Position numbers and translations under genes: made by a program
The notes under the pieces: model-generated
Seen by the model: the letters and a program-made list of their open reading frames with translations, nothing else
The model's database searches: none
What the model was told of the DNA's origin: nothing
Source: a virus
DNA: 64,000 nt
Direction: 5' to 3' (one strand)
Virus record (IMG/VR): IMGVR_UViG_3300031578_000002
Coordinates: 62,001-126,000 of that record
Shown here: piece by piece, positions 48,882 through 57,479 of the stretch
Layout of the letters: each line of letters starts with the position of its first letter
How positions within the stretch are numbered: the stretch's first letter is position 1

Positions 48882-51347
48882 TTATTTACTACTTTTTCCT
48901 CCCTTAGCAAATTCATTTTTTTCAATTGCGATAACAGTATTATAAACTTTATGCATAAATTTATCACCGTCAAGATTTAATGTAATATCATTTGATAATA
49001 ATACTTTACCATTATTTGCAAATTCAACTTTTAATGGAGATTTTAATAAGTTTGATAATTCAGCTAACATACCACCACCCTTAATATTCATTCCAGAAAT
49101 TGATTTTACTGCATTTTCAACGGCAATAAAATCATCTTTGCTTCCAGACATCATTGTATTAATTTGCTTAAATGCATCACCAACTTTTTCTAAATCAGGT
49201 GCATGTTTTGCAATTCTATTTAATAATAATGAAAATGCTGCAACACCAACAACACCAGTTGTCATCCCCATCATTGCCAATGAAATAGCACCAATTCCAC
49301 CAGCTAGTGTAAACATTGATGGGCCAGCATCTTTTCCAGCGATAACTAATTTAGATAAACCTTCTGACATATATCCAATTCCTGCAGCTGCAATACCAAT
49401 ACCTGCACCAATACCTAGCGCAACAACCCCTAATGCCGCTAATCCAGCAGCACCAACAGTTGCTGTGGTTCCTAAAATTGCTAATGGTATAACAAAAGCA
49501 GCAATAGCACCAGCTAATGATAAAATAACTTTAGGTAGTGCATTTAATCCTGTTTTATCTAGTTTTGACATAGAATCAGCAAGTTTGCTAATGCCTGTAG
49601 CTGCTAAAGCAATACCACCACCAATACCTAATGCAGCAGCACCGATTCCACCACCAGTAGCTAAATTCTTTATACCTTTAGCTTTTGTTAATTCAGCAGC
49701 CCCTTTACGTATTCCACCTTTTGGTGTGAATAAACTTCCACCAGATGTTGTACTTTTATTGTTTGATAAAAATTTACCAACACTACCTCTACCTCCAAGT
49801 AATTTTCCACTTTCAGCCCATTTATTGGCACCAGTAATAATTAAATTTGAGGTAATTCGCCATGCACCTGCTGCGGCAAGTAATATACCAGCAGCAGCAG
49901 CAATTCCTCCACCGCCCTTTCCAGCAAGTTTACTAAATTGGTCTGCTAGTCCACTAAGTGGTTTTAGTATAATATTTATACCTCTTAATAATGGTAATAA
50001 TGCAGATTTTAATGTTTCAATTGTTGCTTTAAATGTTTCGTCAAAAGTCATTGCATTTTTTGCTCGATCTTGTAATAAAACTTGTTCTTTAGCAAATGAT
50101 TTTGCTTGTTTTTCAGTTAAGGTACTAATATCTGTCATAGTACCAGCAAGTTCGACTTGAAATCTTCCGGATTGTTTGTTAAAAATTGCTGCACCTTGAA
50201 TAAGTTCCTTTTCTCTTCCAGTTAAGCCCGTACCTGCTAATTGTCGATTTATTTTTTCCATATCAGCACGTCTTTCAGCAATTTCAGTAATACTTTCTTT
50301 TGACATACCTAATGATTTAGCAACAGCAGCTAATCTATCCCTATCAGCTGGACTTATAAATTTTTCAAAACTACCATCAGACATTTTTCTAAATGTTACA
50401 ATACCTTTAGTCATATCTGATATTTTTTCAGTAAATTTGGCTGGGTCATTACGTGATAAAAATAACATTTGAAATGGATCAGTTTTTGCAAATTCACCAC
50501 CCATTACCTGTAATTGTGCGGTTAAATCAATTGCACCTTCAAGTGTTCTAGAAACATCTGCAGCATTTAATGCATCACTAATATTAATTTTAAATTTTTC
50601 TGCATACATTGCCATTTGAGCAAAGCCCTTAACTCCTTGTTGAAAGGTATATGTATTTAATTTTTTAAAATTATCACTAACATTTTTTAATACTTTAGTT
50701 GTATTAACACCCATTCTTTCTGAAGTGTCAACAACACCTTGAACATAATTCATTGTGGATTTCGCATCAAATCCCATTATTTCAAATTGTGCACCTAATT
50801 TTGTTGCTTGTTCAATACCTAATCCAGTACCTTTACCAATTGAGGTAATATCCTCAACCATTTGTGCAGACATTACACGTGCTCTACCAGTTTCATCAGC
50901 ATAACCTTGCATTATTGATTGAGTATCAGCAAGACTTCCACCCATTCTTGTTACAAATCCGGCACTTTTCTCAAATGATCCTCTCATCATTTCAGCTTTA
51001 GCACCACTCATTCCAAGACTAAGAATAGTACTTCTAATTATTTTATCTTGTTGTTGTAAATATCCCCAACCAATTTTAAATAAATCATTAGTACCTTTAA
51101 TAAGTTTAATTGTATTTTCTCTGGACTTATTAGATTCTTTTATGACATTATTATACTTTTGTTCTTGCTCAACTAATATTTTTTGACGTTTTAAAAGTTC
51201 ATCATAGGCAATTTTAGCATCTTCATTGCCACCATTACTTTCTTTCTGTAATTCAGAAAGTCTTTTGTAATTATCATTAATTTCAGCAGTAATAAGTTTT
51301 TGTTGAATTAATAAATCTGTTGATGATTTTAAATCGTCTTTTGCCAT
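48882..51347 (-). CDS. Tail tape measure protein (821 aa)
   Basis: Sets tail length and is ejected with DNA. N-terminal coiled-coil helices (TDLLIQQKLITAEINDNYKR) precede the characteristic region GTNDLFKIGWGYLQQQDKI, RSTILSLGMSGAKAEMMRG and repeated helical units (FAQMAMYAEKFKINISDAL). From about residue 490 come several Gly/Ala-rich hydrophobic segments (GIAAAAGILLAAAGAW, GIGAAALGIGGGIALAATGI, then one long segment LAALGVVALGIGAGIGIAAA) typical of tape measures. At about 0.15 nm per residue the tail would be near 120 nm (family rule, not measured). It is preceded by the chaperone pair. Confidence 0.82.
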   Translation of the reverse strand: MAKDDLKSSTDLLIQQKLITAEINDNYKRLSELQKESNGGNEDAKIAYDELLKRQKILVEQEQKYNNVIKESNKSRENTIKLIKGTNDLFKIGWGYLQQQDKIIRSTILSLGMSGAKAEMMRGSFEKSAGFVTRMGGSLADTQSIMQGYADETGRARVMSAQMVEDITSIGKGTGLGIEQATKLGAQFEIMGFDAKSTMNYVQGVVDTSERMGVNTTKVLKNVSDNFKKLNTYTFQQGVKGFAQMAMYAEKFKINISDALNAADVSRTLEGAIDLTAQLQVMGGEFAKTDPFQMLFLSRNDPAKFTEKISDMTKGIVTFRKMSDGSFEKFISPADRDRLAAVAKSLGMSKESITEIAERRADMEKINRQLAGTGLTGREKELIQGAAIFNKQSGRFQVELAGTMTDISTLTEKQAKSFAKEQVLLQDRAKNAMTFDETFKATIETLKSALLPLLRGINIILKPLSGLADQFSKLAGKGGGGIAAAAGILLAAAGAWRITSNLIITGANKWAESGKLLGGRGSVGKFLSNNKSTTSGGSLFTPKGGIRKGAAELTKAKGIKNLATGGGIGAAALGIGGGIALAATGISKLADSMSKLDKTGLNALPKVILSLAGAIAAFVIPLAILGTTATVGAAGLAALGVVALGIGAGIGIAAAGIGYMSEGLSKLVIAGKDAGPSMFTLAGGIGAISLAMMGMTTGVVGVAAFSLLLNRIAKHAPDLEKVGDAFKQINTMMSGSKDDFIAVENAVKSISGMNIKGGGMLAELSNLLKSPLKVEFANNGKVLLSNDITLNLDGDKFMHKVYNTVIAIEKNEFAKGGKSSK

Positions 51348-51365
51348 AAAAATATATTATACTAA

Positions 51366-51374
51366 TATAAATAC
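51366..51374 (-). promoter_or_regulatory. Putative late promoter element GTATTTATA
   Basis: Coding-strand GTATTTATA, 18 nt upstream of the tape measure ATG. Confidence 0.65.
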
Positions 51375-51377
51375 AAA

Positions 51378-51404
51378 AGATCAAGATTTTTATTTTCTTG
51401 ATCT
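51378..51404 (-). terminator. Rho-independent terminator overlapping the small ORF's end
   Basis: 9-bp stem AGATCAAGA with TCTTGATCT, 9-nt loop; T-rich sequence follows on the minus strand. It lies between the chaperone frameshift ORF and the tape measure promoter. Confidence 0.6.
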
Positions 51405-51569
51405 CATGTTATTTTTATTTCTTTCTCGTTCTTGTATTTTTTCTATTTCTTCATTTTCCTTTTCTAATAAGAACAAAAAATGTCGTCTACGATATATTGG
51501 TAAATTTTCAATATATTCGGCTTGAAATTTAGCATGTTTTGTTAAAATGTAAATTTCTTCATCAATCAT
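51390..51569 (-). CDS. Tail-chaperone C-terminal extension ORF (59 aa), reached by -1 frameshift
   Basis: A 59-residue charged, helical ORF (MIDEEIYILTKHAKFQAEYI ... RNKNNMRSRK). It lies directly between the gp26-like gene and the tape measure and is in the -1 frame of that gene, with no stop between a nine-T run and its ATG. This is the position and arrangement of the tail assembly chaperone extension (lambda gpT; gp51 next to gp26 in some T4-like phages). It may be expressed only as a fusion, alone from its own ATG, or both. Confidence 0.65.
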   Translation of the reverse strand: MIDEEIYILTKHAKFQAEYIENLPIYRRRHFLFLLEKENEEIEKIQERERNKNNMRSRK

Positions 51570-51586
51570 TTTTTTATATTCCCCCG

Positions 51587-52507
51587 CTAGGTGTTTGGGA
51601 AAAAAAAATCTAATCCAACACTTAAATCAGCATTAAATGTATATCCATCTTTAGCTGTAAAGGTATATTCCATATCAACATCAGGACCAACAGCTAATAT
51701 TTTTTTACGAATAGTAAATGCATCTAATGCAGGCATTGCATCAACAAATTTATCAATATATGTTCTATCGGTATTATCATTAATTGAAATAATACCGGCT
51801 TTTAATCTCATTGTTGAATATTGACTATATTCTTCACCATAAGCCTCTTTAATTGACTCGGCCTTTTTAAATATCATATTATCTTCACCTGATGTAAGTA
51901 ATTTAAATTTAACCATTTTTTTACGCATTGGTAACTCAACAAAAAAATGTCCATTTTGATCGGGAAATTCAGTAATTTCTTTATATCTTAGTTTAAGTAA
52001 ATCAACTGTTGTTTTAAATGGAATATTTGTTCGTGGATCAGTAACTTGTACTGTATAATCTGAACCATAACTTGAACTACGTAAAAATAAAATAATTGCA
52101 TTTCTATCACCAGAAAGTAAATCATCAGGATTAACACCTTTAGTCTTTATTTTACGTTTTAATAAAATATTTAACACTGTACCACTTTCAATTAGCGATG
52201 GTGTTGTTAATAAATCTTCATCTTTAGATGTCATATATTCAACATTAACCTCAGATAACCCGTTCGAGTAAAACAAACCTTTTGATGGTAACTTAACAAT
52301 TTCATATGTAGTTATTAAATCAGGATCGGTTTCTTTTGACATTGTTTTTTCAAAATCATCTTGGTTAAATGATGTTGATTTTGAAGTAAAATTGGAGTTT
52401 AATTCTACTGGTGTATTAACTGATTCAGAAGTATTGTGAACATCTTTATATTTTTTTAACATTTCAGAAACAGATTCTTTTTGTGGTATATTTTCTTGTA
52501 AATTCAT
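51587..52507 (-). CDS. gp26-like protein, tail assembly chaperone candidate (306 aa)
   Basis: Similar to the T4_baseplate (gp26) family: YEIVKLPSKGLFYSNGLSEV, VEYMTSKDEDLLTTPSLIES, VNPDDLLSGDRNAIILFLRS and GSDYTVQVTDPRTNIPFKTT are the conserved blocks. A disordered N-terminus (about 60 residues) precedes them. The end GLDFFFPNT is encoded by a nine-T run that can serve as a -1 slip site, giving a fusion with the 59-residue ORF. Immediately upstream of the tape measure, as tail chaperones are. It is divergent from the phoH remnant. Confidence 0.75.
   Translation of the reverse strand: MNLQENIPQKESVSEMLKKYKDVHNTSESVNTPVELNSNFTSKSTSFNQDDFEKTMSKETDPDLITTYEIVKLPSKGLFYSNGLSEVNVEYMTSKDEDLLTTPSLIESGTVLNILLKRKIKTKGVNPDDLLSGDRNAIILFLRSSSYGSDYTVQVTDPRTNIPFKTTVDLLKLRYKEITEFPDQNGHFFVELPMRKKMVKFKLLTSGEDNMIFKKAESIKEAYGEEYSQYSTMRLKAGIISINDNTDRTYIDKFVDAMPALDAFTIRKKILAVGPDVDMEYTFTAKDGYTFNADLSVGLDFFFPNT
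51599..51608 (-). promoter_or_regulatory. Predicted -1 ribosomal frameshift site
   Basis: On the minus strand, GA followed by nine T and CCC. Zero frame reads GAT TTT TTT TTC CCA AAC ACC TAG; slipping back one base on T-TTT-TTC leads into an open frame through CCC AAA CAC CTA and on to the ATG at 51569. It sits six codons before the gp26-like stop. Confidence 0.6.
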
Positions 52508-52541
52508 TTTATAAAAATTTATATTTTATTATTATTTTTAA

Positions 52542-52549
52542 ATAAATAC
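52542..52549 (-). promoter_or_regulatory. Putative late promoter element GTATTTAT
   Basis: Coding-strand GTATTTATTT about 34 nt upstream of the gp26-like gene, in the divergent gap facing phoH. Confidence 0.5.
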
Positions 52550-52653
52550 TCTAAAAAAAATTTTAGATTATTCAAGATAATTAATTAATGTTCGTATTAG
52601 TATATAATTAAATGAATATAAATTACTGCTGTTAATTAAAGTAAAACTTGAAT

Positions 52654-53091
52654 ATGACTAAAAATAAATTTAAAGATGAGGCTGAATATAATAACATGTT
52701 ATCAGTAAATAGTAATTCACAAATTTTAAAAGTAAAAGAAGAAATAAATAGACTAATACCGAAAGACATTAAAATAATTGCTAAAAATGAAAGTCAAATA
52801 AAATTAATAAATTCAATAAAAAATAATGAGATAACAATATGTTCTGGATTAGCTGGTTCAGGTAAAACTTTTGTTGCTGTTGCATTTGCTTTAAATTTAT
52901 TGACCAAATTAAATAATCGATATAAAAAAATTTATTTAGTTAAGTCAGTAACTGCGTTGAAGGGAGAAGAACTTGGATATTTAAAAGGGGATTTAAATGA
53001 AAAAATTGGTCCATTTATGTGGTCATTTTATAAAACGGAGCGTAAATCCCACCCATCGTTTTTACGTGGGTGGGATGTAAGCGGTCACTAA
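52654..53091 (+). pseudogene. phoH: phoH-like gene, N-terminal remnant broken by an insertion
   Basis: PhoH-family P-loop ATPase start: QIKLINSIKNNEITICSGLA, Walker A AGSGKTFVAVAFALNLL, and KKIYLVKSVTALKGEELGYL then KGDLNEKIGPFMW. After SFYKTE (53040) the frame runs into the IS605-type left end and stops at 53091. No sequence for the second half (Walker B DEAQ region) exists on the far side of the element, so the gene is truncated, not merely interrupted. The start is ATG 52654; the annotation with an upstream TTG is unnecessary. Normal family length is well over 200 residues; about 129 remain. Confidence 0.82.
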
Positions 53092-53180
53092 CCTTGTAAT
53101 AATATGTATTGACGAATGGTATCTGGACTTGCTTCACCAATTGAGCAAACGAAATAACCATCACTCCAAAGACGGAACAC
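53088..53180 (-). pseudogene. tnpA: Relic of the IS200/IS605 Y1 transposase (C-terminal 30 codons)
   Basis: On the minus strand the frame reads VFRLWSDGYFVCSIGEASPD then TIRQYILLQG and TAG at 53090-53088. This matches the highly conserved C-terminus of IS200-type TnpA (LWSxGYFxxSxG). The rest of the gene, including the HUH and catalytic tyrosine, is missing; the preceding 60 nt are unrelated AT-rich DNA. The element is therefore immobile on its own. Confidence 0.8.
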
Positions 53181-53250
53181 TTACAAAATAATTTGTGTTT
53201 TTGTAAAAAAATATTGTGCTTTTACAAAAGTTTAGACTATTTAATAATAG

Positions 53251-54450
53251 ATGAAAGTAATTAATAAGACATATAGATTTAGGATTTCACCTAATAAAGA
53301 GCAGGAAGTGTTACTAAATAAGCACTTTGGTTGTTCTCGCTTTGTCTATAATTACTTTTTAAATGAACGTAAAGAGCAATATCAACAAGATAAGAAATCA
53401 GACAATTATTATGCACAAGCAAAAACTCTAACTGATTTAAAAAAGCAAGAAGATACTATTTGGTTAAAAGAGGTAAATAGTCAAACCCTTCAATTTGCTT
53501 TACGTTCTTTAGATACTGCTTACGTAAATTTCTTTAGAGGTAATGCACAATTTCCAAAATTTAAATCAAGAAAACACAAAAATACTTTCACAATTCCCCA
53601 ATTCGGAGTGTTAACCGATGACAAAATATCAATACCTAAATTTAAAGAAGGAATTAAAGTAAAATTACATAGAAAGGTTAATGGCAAAATTGGTAAAATG
53701 AGTATTACCCGAACACCTACTGGTAAATATTATGTATCAATATTCACGGAACAACATATTGAAGAATTACTTAAAACAAATAAACAAGTTGGAATTGACC
53801 TTGGAATTAAAGATTTTGTAATTACATCTGATAATAAGAAATTTAAAAATAATAAATATACAAAGAAATATGCAAGAGAATTAAAGAAAGCACAACAGCA
53901 TCTTTCTCGTAAAACAAAAGGTAGCAATTCGTTTGAAAAACAAAAACTCAAAGTTGCCTTAATTCACGAGAAAATTGCAAGTTGTAGATTAGACGCTTTA
54001 CATAAAGTTTCACATCAACTGGTTAATCAATATGACTTATTATCAGTTGAGGACTTGAATGTAAAAGGTATGATTAAAAACCACAAATTATCCAAACATA
54101 TTGCTGATGCAAGTTGGGGTACTTTTGTTACATTACTACAATACAAATGTAATTGGTATGGAAAAGAACTTGTAAAAGTAAATCGTTTCTATCCTTCAAG
54201 CAAGACTTGTAATGTTTGTGGATGGATAAATCAAGACTTAAATCTTTTGATTAGAGAGTGGACTTGTAATAATTGTGGTGAACATCACGACAGAGATGTT
54301 AATGCAAGTATCAATATTCTAAAAGAAGGATTAAAAATATATCGTCAGGAACTGGCGATTACAAAGGTGGAGAGTAAATCAGACGTTAGTAATAACGCAC
54401 GCTCAATGAAACCTGAAGCCCAACCCATCGCCTTTGGCGTGGGTGGGTAG
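53251..54450 (+). CDS. tnpB: TnpB RNA-guided nuclease homologue, IS605 type (399 aa)
   Basis: Complete TnpB, same type as the copy at 20949 but clearly diverged. N-terminus MKVINKTYRFRISPNKEQEV, then GCSRFVYNYFLNERKEQYQQ. RuvC triad intact: VGIDLGIKDFVIT (Asp), SVEDLNVKGM (Glu) and HHDRDVNASINIL (Asp). Zinc finger CNVCG with CNNCG. The guide of its omega RNA would start at the right end (about 54457) and read into the phage DNA before the 54471 gene. Ends with a tail rich in polar residues overlapping the RNA scaffold. Confidence 0.9.
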   Translation: MKVINKTYRFRISPNKEQEVLLNKHFGCSRFVYNYFLNERKEQYQQDKKSDNYYAQAKTLTDLKKQEDTIWLKEVNSQTLQFALRSLDTAYVNFFRGNAQFPKFKSRKHKNTFTIPQFGVLTDDKISIPKFKEGIKVKLHRKVNGKIGKMSITRTPTGKYYVSIFTEQHIEELLKTNKQVGIDLGIKDFVITSDNKKFKNNKYTKKYARELKKAQQHLSRKTKGSNSFEKQKLKVALIHEKIASCRLDALHKVSHQLVNQYDLLSVEDLNVKGMIKNHKLSKHIADASWGTFVTLLQYKCNWYGKELVKVNRFYPSSKTCNVCGWINQDLNLLIREWTCNNCGEHHDRDVNASINILKEGLKIYRQELAITKVESKSDVSNNARSMKPEAQPIAFGVGG

Positions 54451-54470
54451 TTCACTAACGGAGGCAACAA

Positions 54471-54752
54471 ATGGAAATTAAAATATTGGTTATATATGTC
54501 GGTGTTATGGGTATTAGAAGTGAAGATATTGACACGTTTGTTAATAAAGTCAGTAAAAAAATAATACCCGAAACCTTTCAGGGTGAAATTATCATAATTC
54601 CAGTACAATCATTAGATACAAAAATTGAATGTATTAATCCAAAATATATAACCGAAAGTGAATTAATTAGAGAAAATACAGAATTAATAAAAGAATTACA
54701 AAATAATCTTAAATATCAAGCAGAATTATTAAAACAAAAAAAATATGAGTAA
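54471..54752 (+). CDS. Hypothetical protein (93 aa)
   Basis: Starts 20 nt after the TnpB stop with GGAGG 8-12 nt before the ATG, one of the few Shine-Dalgarno-like sites seen. N-terminal half beta/alpha (MEIKILVIYVGVMGIRSEDI, IIIIPVQSLDTKIECINPKY), C-terminal half helical and probably coiled (ENTELIKELQNNLKYQAELL). No known domain. It overlaps the next gene by 8 nt, so belongs to the plus-strand operon. Confidence 0.6.
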   Translation: MEIKILVIYVGVMGIRSEDIDTFVNKVSKKIIPETFQGEIIIIPVQSLDTKIECINPKYITESELIRENTELIKELQNNLKYQAELLKQKKYE

Positions 54753-55491
54753 ATTACAAATAGGTATTGACATTAATGAAATTTTACGTGCAAGATGGCT
54801 TCAATTTGATAGATTTTATGTACAAGAATTTGGCGAAGAAGGTGCACCAAAAGATGAGCCATATGTTTACGATTATTTTAATAACTATCAATTTAATGAT
54901 GTTATTGAAACAAACAAAGAACTGCGAGAACCGGAAGAAACTCCAGACGCAATCAACCCAATTGATTATCAAGTAGATAATAAAACTGGAGAAGCACCTG
55001 CGGATTTTTTATTGTTTAAAAAACCCGAAAAAACAATAATTACAGCAAAAGAAGTTTATAATCGTTTTATGTATGAAGATTATTTATTTGAAATTCATGG
55101 TGCGGCACCTGTAATGTATAAAAATATGGATTTACATGTAAATAATTTTTATTTAAAATATTCAGAAACAGCAAATTTTACATTATTTTCTGTTGAAAAT
55201 AGATTTAGTATACCTCCAACACTTTTTTTCTTAAGTAAAATCTCAAGTAGATTTAAAAATATTTCATTTGTTGACAAACCATTAGAAATGTGGAATAATA
55301 TCGACGTATTAATTACAACCGATCCTGAAATATTAAAAATGGGTGCACCTTGGGGTAAAAAACTAATTAAACTTATTAGACCATATAATAAAAATATTTC
55401 TGTTGGTCAGCTAGAAGTGTTACAAATTGCAGATTTAATAGATAATAAGTCATTTGAAAAAATAATTAAATATAAAAATATAAAAAAATGA
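54745..55491 (+). CDS. HAD-like protein of unknown substrate (248 aa)
   Basis: The first residues KLQIGIDINEILRARWLQFD contain a D-x-N motif in the place of the HAD superfamily's D-x-D, and later RFKNISFVDKPLEMWNNIDV and LITTDPEILKMG could be motifs II/III. The second Asp of motif I is Asn, so phosphatase activity is uncertain. A long insertion (about residues 25-95, polar) is unusual. It overlaps both neighbours by 4-8 nt, so it is likely part of a sugar-related operon with the two transferases downstream. Confidence 0.5.
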   Translation: MSKLQIGIDINEILRARWLQFDRFYVQEFGEEGAPKDEPYVYDYFNNYQFNDVIETNKELREPEETPDAINPIDYQVDNKTGEAPADFLLFKKPEKTIITAKEVYNRFMYEDYLFEIHGAAPVMYKNMDLHVNNFYLKYSETANFTLFSVENRFSIPPTLFFLSKISSRFKNISFVDKPLEMWNNIDVLITTDPEILKMGAPWGKKLIKLIRPYNKNISVGQLEVLQIADLIDNKSFEKIIKYKNIKK

Positions 55492-56624
55492 GTGAAGAAT
55501 TAAAAACTTCAGTACAAGATGCTGAAACAGAAAAAATTGAAAAGGTAAGACAATCATTAAATAATATAGTTAATAAAAAATCAAAATTTCTATTTTGTAT
55601 TCCAGATTCTCCATCACCAACGGCTAGTGTATATGAAATGTATTTTCATGCAACAGTTGTAAAAAATATGGGATACGAAGTTATTATAATGGTTGAAAGA
55701 GGTGATTATGTCGTACCAACATGGATTGAAAGTGAATTAACTAGTTATAAACATATTTCAATGTCTGATCCAAAATTAACTGTTGGACCTGAAGATATTA
55801 TGGTAATACCTGAAGTATACTCAAACATTATGGAACAAACAAAAAATTTGCCATGTGTAAGAATAGGATTATTACAATCTGTTGATTATATGATGAATGC
55901 ATTAATTCCGGGAACTGATTGGACATCTTTTGGTATTCATGACATAATTACTACTTCTGAAACACTTAAAGAATGGGTTGATTTATTTTATAATAAAAAA
56001 TTTAAAATAAATGTGTATAACATTGGTATTCCCGATTATTTTGAAAAATCAACAATACCACAAAAACCAATTATTTCTGTTGTTGGTAGAAATCAAAATG
56101 AAATTTCAAAATTTGTTAAGTTATTCTTTAATAAATATCCTCAATATAATTGGGTAACATTTGATCCTATGGTAACTAAAAGTAAACCACCACAACCAAT
56201 GCGTAGAGTAGACTTTGCAAAAAGATTACAAGGTAATTTCGCTGCGGTATGGGTTGATAGAATTTCAAGTTTTGGTACATTTCCATTAGAATGTATGAAA
56301 TCTGGGGTAATTCCAATCTGTTTAAAACCAGATATTATGCCAGAATATATGATAAATAGAGATGAAAATAATATTCCTATTAGTGCAATTGATGGTGCTG
56401 GGGTATGGACAAATAACTACTATGATTTACCGATATTAACTGGTGAAGTATTAATTAAATTTCTGGATGATAGTATTAATGAGGAGATATACACAGAAAT
56501 GAATAATGTTGTTTCCAAATACACACAAGAAATCAGCGAAAAACAATTAGTCGATATATATACAGAATATATTAATCAAAGAATCAGTCTGTTTGAGTCA
56601 GCACTTCAACCAATTGTTGAATAA
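55488..56624 (+). CDS. GT-B glycosyltransferase-like protein (378 aa)
   Basis: After an N-terminal helical part the acceptor domain opens with KSKFLFCIPDSPSPTASVYE and HATVVKNMGYEVIIMVERGD. The donor domain includes KPIISVVGRNQNEISKFVKL, YPQYNWVTFDPMVTKSKPPQ and WVDRISSFGTFPLECMKSGV, a G-T-F-P-L-E motif equivalent to the E-x7-E loop in GT4. ATG overlaps the previous stop by 4 nt. Substrate unknown. Confidence 0.65.
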   Translation: MSEELKTSVQDAETEKIEKVRQSLNNIVNKKSKFLFCIPDSPSPTASVYEMYFHATVVKNMGYEVIIMVERGDYVVPTWIESELTSYKHISMSDPKLTVGPEDIMVIPEVYSNIMEQTKNLPCVRIGLLQSVDYMMNALIPGTDWTSFGIHDIITTSETLKEWVDLFYNKKFKINVYNIGIPDYFEKSTIPQKPIISVVGRNQNEISKFVKLFFNKYPQYNWVTFDPMVTKSKPPQPMRRVDFAKRLQGNFAAVWVDRISSFGTFPLECMKSGVIPICLKPDIMPEYMINRDENNIPISAIDGAGVWTNNYYDLPILTGEVLIKFLDDSINEEIYTEMNNVVSKYTQEISEKQLVDIYTEYINQRISLFESALQPIVE

Positions 56625-56654
56625 AAAATAATTTAAACTTAAATAAATAAAAAT

Positions 56655-57455
56655 ATGAATAATATAACAATAATAATTCCTATCCACGAATTTAGTGAAA
56701 ATATAAGTACTTATTTGGATAAGGCAATTGAGTCAATTGAGAAACAAGAAGGTGTTAATGAAAAGCCTAAGTTGATTGTGATTTCAGCTGCAGAATGTGG
56801 TGATACTGTTTTAGAATATTTAAAAAGTAAAGAAAATCTAGTATATACTCATGTAAAAAATGAAGAAAAAACTGATTATCAATCACAAGTAAATCTTGCT
56901 GTAGAATCAGTAACAACTGATTATTTTTCAGTCCTTGAGTTTGACGATGAGTTCGGCACAACATTTATTAAACAAGCAGAAAAATATATATCTGCATATC
57001 CAAGTATTGATATTTTTTTAAATTTAATTATTGAGGTTAATGAAAAAAATGAGGGAATTAAATTAACAAACGAAACTGTTTGGGCACAACAATTCGTTGG
57101 TGAAAACGGTGAAATGGGTTATTTAAATGTTAACGCATTAAAACAGTATACTGATTTCAAACTTTCAGGGGCAATAATTAAAAAATCTGAATTTAAAAAC
57201 ATTGGTGGATATAAATCAAATATAAAATTAGCATTTATGTATGAATTTCTACTGAGGGCAATAAATAATGCTTGTAAAGTCTTTACAATACCTAAGATTA
57301 ATTATAAACATTTGGCTGTTCGTGAGAATAGTTTATTTGATAATTATCAAAAAACAATGCCAGTCGCTGAAAGAAAATTTTGGTTTGAAATCGCAACCAA
57401 AGAGTCTAATTTTATGAATGATAGAATTATTGATATGTCAAGACTTCAAAAATAA
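56655..57455 (+). CDS. GT-A glycosyltransferase, GT2-like (266 aa)
   Basis: Regular GT2 start MNNITIIIPIHEFSENISTY, metal-type motif YFSVLEFDDEFGTTFIKQAE, acceptor-side FKLSGAIIKKSEFKNIGGYK and NNACKVFTIPKINYKHLAVR. Length matches small GT2 enzymes. Third of three sugar-related genes on the plus strand, just before the sigma factor. The acceptor could be DNA, virion protein or host surface; nothing here decides. Confidence 0.72.
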   Translation: MNNITIIIPIHEFSENISTYLDKAIESIEKQEGVNEKPKLIVISAAECGDTVLEYLKSKENLVYTHVKNEEKTDYQSQVNLAVESVTTDYFSVLEFDDEFGTTFIKQAEKYISAYPSIDIFLNLIIEVNEKNEGIKLTNETVWAQQFVGENGEMGYLNVNALKQYTDFKLSGAIIKKSEFKNIGGYKSNIKLAFMYEFLLRAINNACKVFTIPKINYKHLAVRENSLFDNYQKTMPVAERKFWFEIATKESNFMNDRIIDMSRLQK

Positions 57456-57479
57456 CCATAAAATATTATATTATGATAA

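Larger units (their letters stand above)
53042..54456 (+). mobile_element. IS200/IS605-type element with tnpA relic and tnpB
   Basis: Left end: GTAAATCCCACCCA with a 9-bp hairpin (53047-53075) and GGGATGTAAGCGG. Right end: hairpin around ACCCATCGCC/GGCGTGGGT (54423-54444) and GGGTAGTTCACT. Both ends match the element at 20838. It carries a truncated tnpA on the left, transcribed outward, and tnpB on the right, the IS605 order. The hexamer ACGGAG flanks both sides (53035-53040 and 54458-54463). Confidence 0.8.

Noticed and set aside
49138-50160. Long plus-strand ORF (340 codons) across the tape measure gene
   Set aside because: Antisense shadow of the Ala/Gly-rich tape measure; its Pro/Ala/Ile-rich composition is what reverse reading of GCN/GGN-rich codons gives, and it has no motif or promoter element.
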